Of a DNA stretch of 64,000 nt, positions 35,813-48,298 are shown one piece after another. The translations under genes and the position numbers were made by a program. Origin of the DNA: Vesta saturnalis. Lineage: Eukaryota > Arthropoda > Insecta > Coleoptera > Lampyridae. Each line of letters begins with the position of its first letter. Within the stretch, counting starts at the first letter, position 1. The DNA is taken from positions 3,768,501-3,832,500 of the forward strand of contig JARFJB010000091.1 in assembly GCA_036346205.1 (NCBI GenBank). The letters run 5' to 3'. The notes under the pieces are model-generated. The model had not been told where the DNA came from. It did not search any database and saw only the letters and a program-made list of their open reading frames with translations.

Positions 35813-37175
35813 TACAGAGTGGACCAAAAGTCTGGAAACGCCCAATTATCTCGTAAATTGCTAGTCCGAAGTGTACAAAATTTGACATAAGTTTATTTTG
35901 GGATACGGAGATTCCAGATTTCACATTGGCAATGTTGCCAGATTTGCCGTTTCTCTGATATTATTAGTCATTTTGGTTTTTTAAATACTTCACCCTGTAT
36001 ATGCAGCCATTATGTAATTTAGAAGGTTTAAATACGTAAAACAGAAGTCTGGCAACGCCTAATTGTCTCAATAAATTAGTTAATACTAGCTATTTTCAAC
36101 TACATTAAAACGTAACAATTGAAAGGTTACAACATTTTTAACATAATGATAACTTAATTAAATGTTCAAAATGTGCACCATTTGTGAGTTGACAGTACCC
36201 TAGTAGATGGTATAATGCATCTACCACATTTCTCCATGATTGTATAGAAATTAATCGAGATTCATAATAATTCGTTGCCTTAGCTCTGCAAGACTTCATG
36301 GTTTAGTTTTGTACACTGAATTTTTCAAGTATCCCCAATAAAAATAATCTTTAGGATTGAAATCAGGTGAGCGTGGAGCCCATTAAATACTACCTCGTCT
36401 ACCAATCCATCGTCCTAAAAATATCTCATCTAAATAACGCCGAAAATTTACACCAAAATGAGCTGGAGCTCCATCTTGCTGAAACCATATCTGATTAAAA
36501 TTTGCTCCAAACACAATTTCACTTGGAAGTAGCATTTCGTACTTATCTGACCCTAAATTTCCTTCGGTAAAGAACGGCCCAATTAACTGAGTACCCACTA
36601 TTATACCGGACGATACATTTAATGTTTCTGGTCTTTGAGTATGGTTTTCATGCATCCAGTACTTTAAATTATGTCGATTTACACAAGTTGGGTACTTCAC
36701 TATAAGATCTTTTTCTGTCGCCGTACACTCACATCATTGGAATAGTAATTCGTTCTTTTTCACTAAAAACCATTTTAGAGAAACAATTTACTTTGCAAAA
36801 CTTTTGAAAACACATCAAACTATTGTTAGTTTTATTTAATAATGTAAATAGTGAACTAATGTCAAAATTACAGCATTTTATATTTAAACATTTAAATTTC
36901 TTCAAATCTACATATTTTTGCACATAAAATCATGTGTTACATATGGCTGAACTCGTATTGAGGAGGAGATTCCAATAATGACTGCATATACAGGGTGATG
37001 TATTTAAACAATCAAAGTGACTAATAATATCAGAGAAACGGCAAATTTGGCAACATTGCAAATGCCAAATCTGGAATCTCCGTATCCCAAAATAGGCTTA
37101 TCCCAAATTTTGTACAATTCGGATTAGCAATTTACGAGATAATTGGGCGTTTCCAGACTTTTGGTCCACTCTGTA
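35813..37175 (-). mobile_element. DD41D-type mariner H, internally deleted
   Basis: The left end TATACAGAGTGGACCAAAAG and the right end in reverse complement TACAGAGTGGACCAAAAGTC start arms of about 190 bases (35815-36005 and 36985-37173). Each arm ends inward with a second 'CACCCTGTATATGCA' type block. The element is only 1.36 kb because the transposase has lost its middle part. Confidence 0.9.
36160..36773 (-). pseudogene. DD41D-type transposase, internal deletion
   Basis: The ATG at 36771-36773 opens MVFSEKERITIPMM, followed by GDRKRSYSEV, the start of the DNA-binding region. The sequence then jumps to the middle of the protein (VNRHNLKYWMHENHTQRPET), skipping the second helix-turn-helix and the first catalytic Asp. 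FQQDGAPAHFG gives the second Asp. The third-motif region (WIGRRGSI and beyond) is frameshifted, and the tail reads LTNGAHFEHLI. This copy could at best be moved by a transposase supplied from elsewhere. Confidence 0.85.
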
Positions 37176-37199
37176 TGTAATATGAGGTGGTTTCACCTG

Positions 37200-38340
37200 G
37201 GTACCACTGGGCAGCAAAAGTCAACACTATTAAAACATTCATTTTATTAATAATATAGCAATATTACATTTTTTATGATAATCAACAAAATAGTCTTTTT
37301 ACTCAGACAAAGAGCGATATCACATTTGGAACACGCCCACTTGCTTCGGGGCAGTCCTCACTTAGAGCTACACATTCCGCATCGCCTGGATGCTCCGTAA
37401 AGAAACATGTGTTCAGCTTCACACAATCTTCTCTCTATTGGGACTCGGAAAGTTTTTAGATAGATTATAAGCATTGCACCCGCACATCTTTATCGACATA
37501 GCCCATATGCAAATTATAATCCTTTACAATTTCTGGTCATTTGATTTGCTCCTTGACACCGTTTCGTTTTTTCCTATCTACTTCTCCAACAATATCAACA
37601 GAGTGAAATTTGCTTGCTAACATTACTACCTCGGTTCATACCAAATCTATGGTTATTCGGATTTTTTCGGATAGTACCGCACGCGTAAACATGTTCATTT
37701 TTCAACTCCCTTAGAAGGGACAAAGACGTAAAAAATTGTCAAAGTATACCTTATGAAACTTTACAATGAGTGATCTAGTCAAGTCCGTTACGATTCTAGT
37801 CCCTTAATTTTTCTCCAGTGAATCTGCCACTTTGCCAGTGTAGATTTAGACCTGGTCAATGTATCCACTCGATGTCCGGATTCAGGTACTGTATCCGCGT
37901 TTGATGGGTTTATTGGACATGAATTGGTTTAGTAAGGACCTGCCTTTGAAAAGGATCGACTCTTCGAAGGAAATATTATCTGTAGAAGCATAATAATTAA
38001 AATTTTTTGATAACTTCGTCAATACGGGGCGCACTTTGTATAAGTTATGTTAACCAGGCTCTTCCCGCCTTGCTTGTTAAACATTATCGTTCAAGTGTGA
38101 ATTACCCAAGAGCCAATCAAAACGAGTATTAAGAATAATGCTGCAGATAAAGCTATCGCGAATTTCCGAATGGCCTGACCAATAGTCGCAATCAATATGT
38201 TTATGCCGAATATGCCTTTATTACAAATCGGTGTTAATTTATACAAATCCGGTAATAAACCGCCCATATCTCCTTAGGGGTTAGGAAATGGGAAAAATTG
38301 AACATAACCATTTTTGATTAAAATGGTTCACAGAATACGT
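37200..38340 (-). pseudogene. piggyBac (PGBD4-like) transposase relic
   Basis: Translated piecewise on the minus strand, the region shows the piggyBac order. An N-terminal core block reads RFDWLLGNSHLNDN (about 38070-38115). YKVRPVLTKLSKNF and NISFEESILFKGRSLLNQ follow, the latter being the family's first catalytic block with Asp replaced by Glu. KPIKRGYS and SGYIDQV come next, then ACGTIRKNPNNHRF. The Cys-rich C-terminal finger (RCGMCSSK ... KWACSKCDIALC) is at about 37300-37375. Stops and frameshifts are many, and no TTAA ends could be identified. It starts within 30 bases of mariner H. Confidence 0.8.
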
Positions 38341-38784
38341 ATACGGATTCTTCGTAGTTCCCCCGCGGACACCATGTATTACTAAATTTAGTACTCTGTG
38401 CATAGCTCTAGTTTTCCAATATTAGTTTTAGTAAAAAATGTTTACATAAATGTTTCACATTACAGTATTAATAGTTGCAGTCAATAGATTTTCTTTTGTG
38501 TTTACCAAAATAAAAAATAAAACAATGACTGGGCCAAATTATATGATTCTGGGCTCGTATAATCATAATTACAGCCTGCCTTTATTAATGCAATTATGAA
38601 ATTAGTTTACTCATTATTTTCTGATTATATCGTGATCTCATTATTAATTGATATTTTATGTGCCAAATTTCTACACATAATGTAAAATGAAATAAATAGT
38701 GACAGTTTTTATATGACCTGAAGTATTTAGTCTTAGGCAAGTATATAAACATAAGATTTATGAAAATGTAAACTTTCACCATTA
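38341..38784. other. No gene seen
   Basis: AT-rich spacer between the piggyBac relic and the first Penelope module. Confidence 0.4.
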
Positions 38785-38995
38785 ACACTCATAATAAAAT
38801 ACTTATCTTTTTTGGGGTTTTTTAATGGTGTACTTTAAATTATACAATCTAAACGTTTCGATAACACTTACAGTTATCTTCGTCAGTAGTAATGTTTGGT
38901 AAAAATTGTTAAAGATGTAGTAAACAATTTTGTTAAATTTGAAAAATTAAAACATAAACATAAGCCTGCTATATAAGATTTATAAATTATTAATT
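38785..38995 (-). repeat. Penelope-type terminal module
   Basis: The module contains 'TTTTTTAATGGTGTACTTTA', the stem GATAAC...GTTATC and, viewed on the minus strand, the core CTGACGA before and GAAAC after the stem. It is almost identical to the copies at 52405-52677. 'AAGCCTGCTATA' at its inner edge recurs at 39828. Confidence 0.75.
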
Positions 38996-39647
38996 TAATA
39001 ACTCGTTTCGATTGTTTTCTTATGTTTGGGAATGCAAATTTTACTTCATGAACAATACGAAAAGACCATTTCCATTATTGAGAACTGATTAATGATAAAA
39101 AATATTTAACATTCGGTAATGGCGAACTTTTCAAACCTCCTCAGAACTCCTTCGCATGATTCAGTCTTCCATATATTTAGTACTGAAAGATGAAGATCTA
39201 GGACCTTTTTCCACATATGAAAAGTGTTTTATTTATGTCGCCATGTTGTAGAGTAAGGAATTTTGTGACTGCTGCGACCCGTATTCCTGAAGTATGAGTA
39301 CAGGAATTCCGCTTTCTTCATTCACAATATTATTTGGAGTAAGTGTTCGAATCATGGGCTAAATTAGTTTTGAAACAAGTGCGTTTCCTTTCTTCCGTCT
39401 ACCATCCCTCTTCTACCATATAAGTTTTGGCATTCCTCAAGTCTGATTCCTCTATTTCGGTCTGATCGCCACTAACTGACGCAAGAATCATTGCTAATTC
39501 AGGATCTCAATCGAAAAGGACAATGCCACCTGTTCAATGTCAATGGAATCATAATGAGTGGTAGGAAAAAATTGTTAATTTCTATTAACTTTTAAAATTT
39601 TTGCATTGTAAAAATATCTACAAAAACTTAAAAATGTAATATGAAAA
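38996..39647. other. Unassigned, possible old coding relic
   Basis: The base composition is a little less AT-rich than the surroundings and the minus strand has several medium open stretches, for example one reading MVEEGW. I could not place it in a family, so no gene is called. Confidence 0.3.
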
Positions 39648-41720
39648 TGTAAACGTTCACCATTATTAATACATAAGTAAAATACTTATCTTTTACGTTT
39701 TTAAATGGTGCATTTTTCTTTCGATAATAATTACAGTTATCGTCCTCAGTAAGTGGTAATATCCATAAGAATTACTTGAGATATTGGAATAAATTTTTAA
39801 AATATGAAAAAGATGAAAACGAAAACATAAACCTGCTATAACAGTTTAATAAACGTATAAAGCCATCTGTGGAATCTAATTTTATGTAGTAAAGAGTAGC
39901 TATATCTTTATTAAATTTAATATTATCAAACTGCCTTGAAGATGAGGAATCAGAACGCCCTGTAACGGACGAAGGTTAACAATGAAAAATGTCATGATCA
40001 AAGAACAAATTTAACAAAATTTTATCAAATTATGATGTAAGGTGAAGAACTTTAATTTGGTAATTGATAACAGCATTCACAAATAGAAACTTGACATGTG
40101 AATTAAAGATCTTGCCAAATCTAACAAAGAAATAGTTTTTGTTAATAATTACAATTATTATTTTACAGTGAAAATACAACTTATATAATAGGTAAAGGGT
40201 TAACCTCTAGGTGTAGAAAAGAACCTAGATATACCAAAAGCTAAAATTGTGCATTTTTTTTGATATAATATGCCAAAACTTATTTAAACGGAGATTTTCT
40301 TTTAATCTATTAGGATGTTCACGTTGTAAACTAATACAATAATGAGATTGCCTTGACAATATTTCCATAGTATCAAATTGAATGTCATCATTTAAATTAT
40401 TTAAGGCATGCTCAGCTACCGCAGATTTATCTGATTGACCTAGTCTACAACATCTCGAGTTCTTTACGTCTTGTTTCTAAGCTGCGTTTTGTCGTGCTAA
40501 TGTACGCTTTACCACAAGAACAAGATAACCTATACACTCCGGAAGAAGACAACGGGTTTGAAACATGTTTAGTTGACCTTCAGTGTTCTTTAATACATTC
40601 TTGTGGGTTTAAAAACAGACCTAATGCCATGATTAATTAGAATTTTTTCAATTCTATCTGTAACATCAGTTATAAGAGGAAGAAAACCAGTACCAACATT
40701 AAGCACTGGTTTTTCTTTATGATTATGTCTTGCAGGTGTAATAACACTATTATCTTTAAGTGAATATTCATTAGCTTGCAGTGATTTTGTTAAATATTTA
40801 TATTTGGTTTTCAAAAATTTAGAATTACAAATTCGTTTAGCACGATCCACTAAAAATTTAATTACACAAAATATTTGACCTGATGGTCGTTTGATAATGT
40901 ATGAAGGTATCTATCAGTGTGTGTTGGCTTTTGGTAAACCTTAAAAGATAGTGAATGATTAGTTTTAGATATTAGTATCTTAAGAAATGCTAAACTTTCT
41001 TCAGTCTCCTTCTCCATGGTAAACTAAAGGCTTGGATGGTTACCATTTTTAAAACTAAAAATTTATCTAGTGCGTTTTCTTTATGTCTCCAAATAACAAA
41101 TGTGTTATCTAGATATCTATATCAAACTAAAGGTTTTTTAGGTGAATTATGTAAAGCTAATGTTTTAAATCTTTCCATGTAAAAATTAGCTGCAACAGTA
41201 CTAAGAGGGTTATCCATCGCTACGCCATCTAGCTGTTCATAGAATTTCTTAGTCCATTGAAAAAAAGTCATTGTAAGATAGCGCTGAGAATAAATAGTTA
41301 TGTTTTTTGGAAAAATATGATCATTATATCCAATAGTTTCTTTTAAAGGGATTTTTGTAAAAAGTAAAACAACATCAAAACTGACTATTATATCATCTTC
41401 ATCAATTTTGAAATTATGTATTTATTTTTTCGGCAGAATTTTTAATATTATGGGGTGTTTTACCTATATGAGGTTGTAATAAAAATGTAAGATGTTTTGT
41501 AACAGTGTATATGTAGAAGAACCAATTGCACTAACAATAGGCCTTAAGGGAACGTTAATAGACCATTTATTATTGGAAGAGCTACAGAGTTAGTTTTTTT
41601 TTTCTATTCAGGAATAGATTATAATTTGATAAGTATCTTAACTTTTAAAAGAACCTTTTTTTTAAAACCCAAAAGATAAGTATTTTAATTATAAAAATGC
41701 AATAGTGATAAATGTTAATT
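39648..41720 (-). mobile_element. Penelope-like retroelement 1
   Basis: A terminal module at 39648-39860 (stem ATAA...TTATC, minus-strand core CTGAGGA ... GAAAG) lies downstream of the coding relic. An inverted piece of the same module ('AAAACCCAAAAGATAAGTAT') lies at 41645-41720. Between them are reverse transcriptase and GIY-YIG domains in the order normal for this class. Confidence 0.8.
40230..41590 (-). pseudogene. Penelope reverse transcriptase with GIY-YIG endonuclease, broken
   Basis: Blocks in order on the minus strand: RPIVSAIGSSTYTL (about 41520-41560), DIIVSFDVVLLFTKIPLKET, KFYEQLDGVAMDNPLSTVAA, then YRYLDNTFVIWRHKE where the family has YVDD, so one catalytic Asp is Asn (41104-41115). 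After LVDRAKRICNSKFLKTKYKY comes the thumb region. The endonuclease follows at about 40230-40560, with GVYRLSCSCGKAYISTTKRS; the usual YIG reads YIS. Downstream, DKSAVAEHALNNLNDDIQFD matches the end of such proteins. These enzymes copy RNA at the target site using a nick made by the GIY-YIG domain. Many stops and shifts make this copy inactive. Confidence 0.85.
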
Positions 41721-44640
41721 ATATCTTCTCACTGTGATTGATATTGTCTTTTTATTAGCGTTAAAATTATTTGTTTTATTAATATTTAATTGATGAAAGT
41801 CAAAAATGTCAATGAAGAACAGGCTACTAGATTTGGCAGTTTCTAGAGTTTATTGCTATATAGTGTGTTAGGTTTCTATCCAATAACTGTCAGTTTTACT
41901 GCGAGCACTAAAAAAACTTTCTTCATAATTTAAGCTGCGTTATTCCCTCCGGTCCATACACTCGATGGACGCTGAGCAACTCGCACTTCACTGAGCAGCA
42001 TAGCACAAGTTGTGTTTGTCTATTTCGGTGCATCACCAACAAATAAAAAAAAGCAATGAAAACAAAGTACTAAGAAGTACAGGAGCGACATAACTAATTA
42101 TATAATTAAATAATGTGTAGATAACTAACAGTACTATTACTATATGTAGATCAGAACTAAGAAGCAGAAGAGAGTAAAATTGCACCTAAATTACGAGTAT
42201 CGGGTTATTAAAAGATGATACTAGTCATTTGGGATAGTGGATGAAACAGTAACGAGAAACAGTTTTCCAAGGAAGTTGTACTTTTCTTCCCCCGAAGAAT
42301 GCAGTTTCGTTTTTTTAGAATAACAAATTTTGCTAAAGTTTGTTATTTTCCTATAAAATACGACAATAGAACTTTCAAGTCAAATGAAAAAAAATCTTTT
42401 GCTAATGCGTCTGGCGATCAATATGCATAGAAAACTAGAGTGAGAATGACATGCTTTTAAATTTATTGTTTATTGTACATATAATTTAAACCTATTAATA
42501 GCTGTAATATTTGAATGACCATAACCAATTCATCGACAATGTTGATTTGTGTTTCAGTGTTTGTTCGAGCAGAAAGCAATTGCTCTTTTTGGAGCGGCAT
42601 TAAAATATATTGTACAGACACGTTGTTCTATTGTGCAGAATGGCCTATATTTTACTGGAAATAATTTGGAAGTGATTAAATAATATAAGACTTAGTTACT
42701 TCCCAGCTAATTTAAATTTAATGATTTTCTGTAAAAAAATCTATATTTATTAAGATACAAAATGACTAATTATCATGAATTCTGTTTTATAATTAGAGAG
42801 TACAACGTAAACGCATATTTTCAACGAAAATTATAGCGATTTGCGCAATTTACCACGAAGCATTCTCCGTTGTGTAAAATGTACGTTTTCCCTTCTTCCA
42901 AGCGGGTTTATATACTGTTAGATTAAGATAACAATTACAACAACCATTGTCTATGATAGGGTGCACGTTTCCCGTCCAATAAAGTGTGACCGCTTACTGC
43001 AGCTGTCACGTTGGGCCACCGTAGTGGAAATGGGTTGGGTAGTGTCACCTTATATTCCAGATTTGTCACCTGCGATTTTCATCTCCTCTAACTTTACCTT
43101 AATAGATAACTAGACTATATTTATAACAAAACTGTCACTTTAGAAAGTCTCGTAATTCTTGGCTGGAGTTAACAACACGTTACTTTGTACAAGAGTTGGG
43201 TGTTTATTGAGTTGTTCTGTATATCTTTGTTTTTGCGACACATTTAAATGTTATAAACGCCTCTCTTACAAAAATCAATACTGAGCCCGTTAACCTCAGC
43301 TGATAAGGGTGAAGATACTAAATTGCATGAGTTAGTTGCGCGTGATGTTGTTTTCTCTATTAACACATTTTGAGTATCAGAAAAAAGTAAATGTTCTTTC
43401 TTAACAATAATTATTTAGACAGATTTTTATGGCTTAAATACAAATTACAATTTGGAAAACTAAACTTACAAGTTAACACGGTTGTCAGTTATCTGCCCGA
43501 GTACCTGCCTTTCAGTCTTAAATGCCATAAATAAAACTGACACTGGTTGATGTATTTATAATCCTAAACAAAATCTGCATTCTGTAAATAGCCGTAAAAC
43601 TTACATACGTCACAAAGCATCCAAACTTAACTTACGCTAAGACAGTTTCTATAACTTTTGTTTTAGGAAGCACTTAATTTACACAAATTTTTAGATAAAT
43701 TTTTAAATAAATGTATCCTTAAATTTCATATCATATAACTAGAAAAATTACACAAACAAGTTTAATGTACACAGCCTGTCTACTTTTCAAGTTTACAATG
43801 TACATGTTAAAAGCAACACAGCTGAGTAATTTTGGGGTTAAAATAACATTAGCTTGGTTTAGGATTACTGAAGTAACATCACCAAAAAGAATGACGGCTG
43901 TCAATCTTTCTCATACTGAAAACACAAAAGTTAATTCTCATATAATTTCAAAGCCCAAATATCTACTTAAAATAAAAAGCTAATTTAAATTTGCAAGGTT
44001 ATGGAAAAAGAATACTAAAGGCAACTTAACCTTCTTTAGTGATTTATGTGGAAAGGGAAACAATTTTAAAGACTTGCTAGTTGTAAATGTTATAAAAGTA
44101 GAATAAGTAATCTTTACTGAAAAGGACATTTTTTTTCAGATGGGAAAGATAAATGAAGCAAATGGCATGTTTAACAAAAGTTTTAACTTTGTCAAAGTCG
44201 ATATACGTATAATCTCGTACTTGCCTGAAGCTATTGGCATTGAACCCGTAGACGTAACTAAAATCGTTTCATAATTTGTGTTAAATATTAGGTTGTCTAT
44301 TAATGGTTAATGTAGAATTAAAATCATACACATAATTATTTTAATTACTAAGATAAATAATTGTAGTAATTAGCATAGCATTTGCTTTTTCTTTATGGAA
44401 ATATTACACGTTGACTACTATAAAAATTTATTCACTTATGCCACGGTGTTAAATAATAATTTTAATGATTAAGATAAAAGTACCATTACAAAAATAATAC
44501 AATTACCAAAGAACTGCTCCAAATTTGGAGTAGGACATATAAAAATTATAGTTTTGTCCAAAACATGCCATAATTATAATTTATCTACTATCAACATGTA
44601 ATGTCAAGTTTTACGACTTTTAATGACATATCGTAATGTC
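41721..44640. other. AT-rich region, no gene seen
   Basis: Nearly 3 kb without a recognisable gene or element end. Slightly less AT-rich patches at about 41940-42010 and 42940-43090 carry no family signature. Confidence 0.5.
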
Positions 44641-44648
44641 TTACTTTA

Positions 44649-44696
44649 CCGCACTAGTGCGGAAAATACCACTTTACCGCACTATTGCGGTAAAGT
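44649..44696. repeat. Two adjacent perfect palindromes
   Basis: CCGCACTAGTGCGG at 44649-44662 is a perfect 14-base palindrome. ACTTTACCGCA at 44671-44681 pairs with TGCGGTAAAGT at 44686-44696 around CTAT, an 11-pair hairpin. Both share the ACTTTACCGCACTA half-site. Confidence 0.85.
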
Positions 44697-44803
44697 AAAA
44701 GTGAGAATAAAATAATTAGTTAAATAAAATCTAACAAAATTTAATAAACTATTTATTTTAAACATCAATAATAAAATTCTTGCAATTAGAAATCTTCAAA
44801 CCA

Positions 44804-47082
44804 GATCGGTCGGTTAAATGGAACAAAAGTTACACATTTGAGAGGATGTATTTATGGTCTTTGTATAACTCGAATATCTCTTTTAGTTTTTGAGATATTT
44901 GAAAAAAAAAATCAATTTCCTGATTTTCGTTTTTATTTTTTTCTGACCTTATTTGGAGAGGTATCAAGAAAAGAAGAGCACATTTTCATTTCTAGCTCTA
45001 CTTAATGCTGTTATTCAATTTTTGATACAACGTTTCGTTTGTTAGCAACCATCATCAACTTTATTTTTTTAAATACACGAAAAAATTATTTTTGCCATAT
45101 TTAAATTCTCTCTTTGATTCTGAATTCAACGATATATCACACTTTATATTTTTGATACGTTTCGGATGAGAAAATTCATATTCAATGTATAACATCGAAA
45201 ACCTACAGTTAAAACTAATACTAGAAACATTAGAAAACCGTAAAATTATTATAAAATTATGTTTTGTAATTTTAAATGATAGACAAATAACAAAAGATGT
45301 TCAAAGAAATTCCCGTTTTTCTCTAAACATAAATAGCATCTTCTAACTGTAGCATCTAAAACATTCTTCAGCATTTGAGGAGTAACACTAGCAAACGCTT
45401 CGAGAACTAATCTTTGTAAAATTTCTTCGTTTTCAATATCGTTTCCATAAATGTAATTTTTAATGTATCCCCAAAGAAAAAAATCCAAAGGTGTTATATC
45501 TGGAGAACGGGCTGGCCACAGTACATTTACATGAGTGTAAATACATCTTTCTGGAAATCTAACTGACAGGTATTCTCTGACAACTCTGGGATTATGTGCT
45601 GCTGCACCGTCCTGCATAAACCAACAACCTTCAACTTCTTGGAAAGGCAAATCATTCAAAGCCATCTCTAATTCATTTTAGAGTAAAATTTGGTAACGTT
45701 AAGAATTTAAGGACTCGTGGTAAATGAAAGGACCTATAATTCGAGTATCGAATATAGCAGCACACATATTAAATCCGAAAGGGTGTTGGTGTTTGGCCGT
45801 TTTGTACAGACGTGGATTTACTCTTGCCCAATAATGAGCATTTCTACGATTAAAAATTCCATTGTTATTAACCATACTTTCATCGGATCATATTATTTTA
45901 TTCGGAAAATATTCATTGTCTTGAGATTGACGTGTATACCATTCGCAAAATATTCTACGTCTTTCTGGGTCACCTGGTCGTAGTCCTTGGCAAATTCTAA
46001 ATCTATATGGATGTACTTCCTCCTTATTTAGAACACAATGAACTGTGGAATGGGCTATGCCAGTTGCCTCTTCAATTTTCCTAGTAGAAACCTCTGGATT
46101 TTCCGTTACAGTATTGACTTTTTCTTCATTGCAAGGTTTTTTGCGAGATTTTACGCACCATATTCTTTTAGATTAACTGCTAATGTGCGAAAAGTTCTTT
46201 TGTGAGGTTGACGCCTTTTTGGATATTTGTTTAAACACATTATTTCGGCTTCAAAACAATTACGTTGACACAAAATGTAACACGTCAGTATATCGAATTT
46301 TTCATGATTTGAAAAATGTACTCCTACCATATTGTTTTTAGGCAAACACAAAATGTAGTAAACTCAAAGACCACCAAACAAACGTAATACGGACAACAAT
46401 CAATTATGACAGGTAGGTAAACAAAATGCAAAGCCAACTTATTTTTATCAAATGCATCAGTACGGCGGAAGGTGCATTTTAACTGTTTAATTAATAGTAT
46501 TTTCACTAAATACATACTTGTGAATTATTTTATTTACAACAGGCATTAGAAAATGAGAAAACATTATTTTATAATAATTTTACAGTTTTCTAATGCTTCT
46601 AGTATTAGTTTTAACTGTACGTTTTCGATGTTTTACATTGAATATGAATTTTCTCATCCGAAACGTATCAAAAATATAAAGTGTGATGTATTGTTGAATT
46701 CAGAATCAAGGAGAGAATTTAAATATGGTAAAAATAATTTTTTCGTGTATTTAAAAAAATAAAGTTGATGATGGTTGCTAACAAACGAAACGTTGTATCA
46801 AAAATTGAATAACAGTATTAAGTAGAACTAGAAAAGTGGCAATAAAAATGTGTTCTTCTTTTCTTCATAGCTCTTCAAATCAGGTCAGAAAAAAATAAAA
46901 ACGAAAATCAGAAAATTCAATTTTTTTGAAATATCTCAAAATCTAAAAGGGATATTCGAGTTCTAGAAAGACCATAAATACATCCTCTCAAATGTGTAAC
47001 TTTTGTTCCATTTAACCGACCTTCCACCTCTTACCGTTTCCGAGATCCCCATAGTGGGCATCCTTATCTTGGACACGGTGTA
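44804..47082 (-). mobile_element. DD41D-type mariner I with long terminal inverted repeats
   Basis: Arms of about 450-480 bases (44811-45255 and 46560-47035) share, in opposite orientation, 'GGTTAAATGGAACAAAAG', 'CACATTTGAGAGGATGTATT', 'AACGTTTCGTTTGTTAGCAA' and 'CATCCGAAACGTATCAAAAA' type blocks. The right arm continues about 50 more bases to TA at 47081-47084; the left arm lacks that outer part, so the left end seems to be lost. Confidence 0.88.
45249..46330 (-). pseudogene. DD41D-type transposase, few lesions
   Basis: The ATG at 46328-46330 opens MVGVHFSNHEKFDILTCYIL. KRRQPHKRTFRTLAVNLKEY and, after a small frameshift, VSTRKIEEATGIAHSTVHCV give the two DNA-binding helices. The first catalytic block reads SDESMVNNNGIFNRRNAHYW, preceded by a TGA where Trp is expected. 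FMQDGAAAHNPR and RSPDITPLDFFLWGYIK hold the other two Asp residues, with 41 residues between them. The tail is NGNFFEHLL. All three catalytic residues survive, which is unusual in this window; the lesions are two stops and one or two shifts. Confidence 0.88.
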
Positions 47083-47813
47083 TAATTATCACTGTGGATA
47101 GTAGATAAAACGTTGTACGATGTTCGTATCGTAATTTCATTACGATACTTAAATCGTAAATAACTATTACTTTATTTGTATTAGAAAACCATATTTTAGA
47201 TTATTGATCGAGGGGCATACTTCGAATATGTGCAACACTGACACAATTAAAAAATATTAGTGCAAAGTACTAAATCAACGTTTTACACAAAAAAATGTTT
47301 GATGAGTGGAAACATTCCAAAGAGCCTCAATGTTTCGTAGTAGGACTAAAATACCATGTAAATGGTTCTCCCCTTCACATACCCATAATAGTAGTAACAA
47401 ACGTAAAATTATGGCTTTCTTAACGCTTTAGTGCCGAAACTTTTAATTTTCAAAAAAAAAATTGACAAAAAATGTAATTTGCGTTGACGAATTCCAGTAT
47501 GGAATTTTAGTTTAAAGTTGAAAATGAATCTGAGGAGTCAATTTTGGGTGGTCGTCCCAAAGGACGGCTCAGGTATAAATTGGAAAAAATAATTTTTTTT
47601 TAAATAACTAATATTTATTATGTAAGAGATGATTTTATGAACGAAGAGTTATTTCTTTTTATGAAATAATAAAAACACATTTCTCAGTTGGTGTAAAGCA
47701 TAAGTTGATTTTGCATTTTACACAAGTATTTGTGTTACTGATCTACTGATCTAATTGAGTGTTAATGACCAATGTTACCTTAATTGGTTTTCGATTGTGT
47801 GTTTCCAAAGTAG
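47083..47813. other. No gene seen
   Basis: AT-rich spacer. 'GGTCGTCCCAAAGGACGGCT' near 47550 is a small imperfect palindrome; no element is identified. Confidence 0.4.
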
Positions 47814-47956
47814 CTTATGTCGACGCGGCCACTTCTACACCGCCACTTCAACGCGAGATCGGTTCGACGCGACATCATCTCGACAAGACCTCATCTCGGA
47901 GCTAAAACGTACCTTAATACCACCTTTACAGTACATTCAAACTACTAATAACGTAT

Positions 47957-48110
47957 GAAAATGTAAACTTTCACCATTATTACACATCATAAAAATACTT
48001 AGCTTTTGGGTTTAAATGGTGTATTTTTATTTACATTTTATATAAATTTAAACGTTTCGATAACAATTACAATTATTTAGGTCAGTAAATGGTAAAATCC
48101 TTAAGAAATT
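47957..48110 (-). repeat. Penelope-type terminal module inside the MULE
   Basis: It contains 'GGTTTAAATGGTGTATTTTT' and the stem ATAACAATTACAATTAT. The core on the minus strand reads CTGACCT, so this copy is degenerate. Confidence 0.7.
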
Positions 48111-48124
48111 ACTTGAGATGTTAT

Positions 48125-48298
48125 GGGAGGAAAGGTCACGTATTTCATTCTCTCTCCAAAGGGGAGGGCGGGCTGTTTGAGCTTTCCAAGCTCCTTCAGC
48201 CACAATCATGGATTCCCAGCATACATACATACATTACGTATATATGCATGGTGGAATTAAGGATGGGTGTGGTCAGGATAGGATCGGAAGGAACGGAA
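48125..48298 (-). mobile_element. SINE, 3' part
   Basis: Very similar to 568-740, sharing 'AAGGTCACGTATTTCATTC' against 'AAGGCCACGTACTCCATTC' and the 'CTTCAGCCACAATCATG' block. The tRNA head is absent, so the copy is 5' truncated. It sits between the Penelope module and the end of the MULE coding sequence. Confidence 0.75.
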
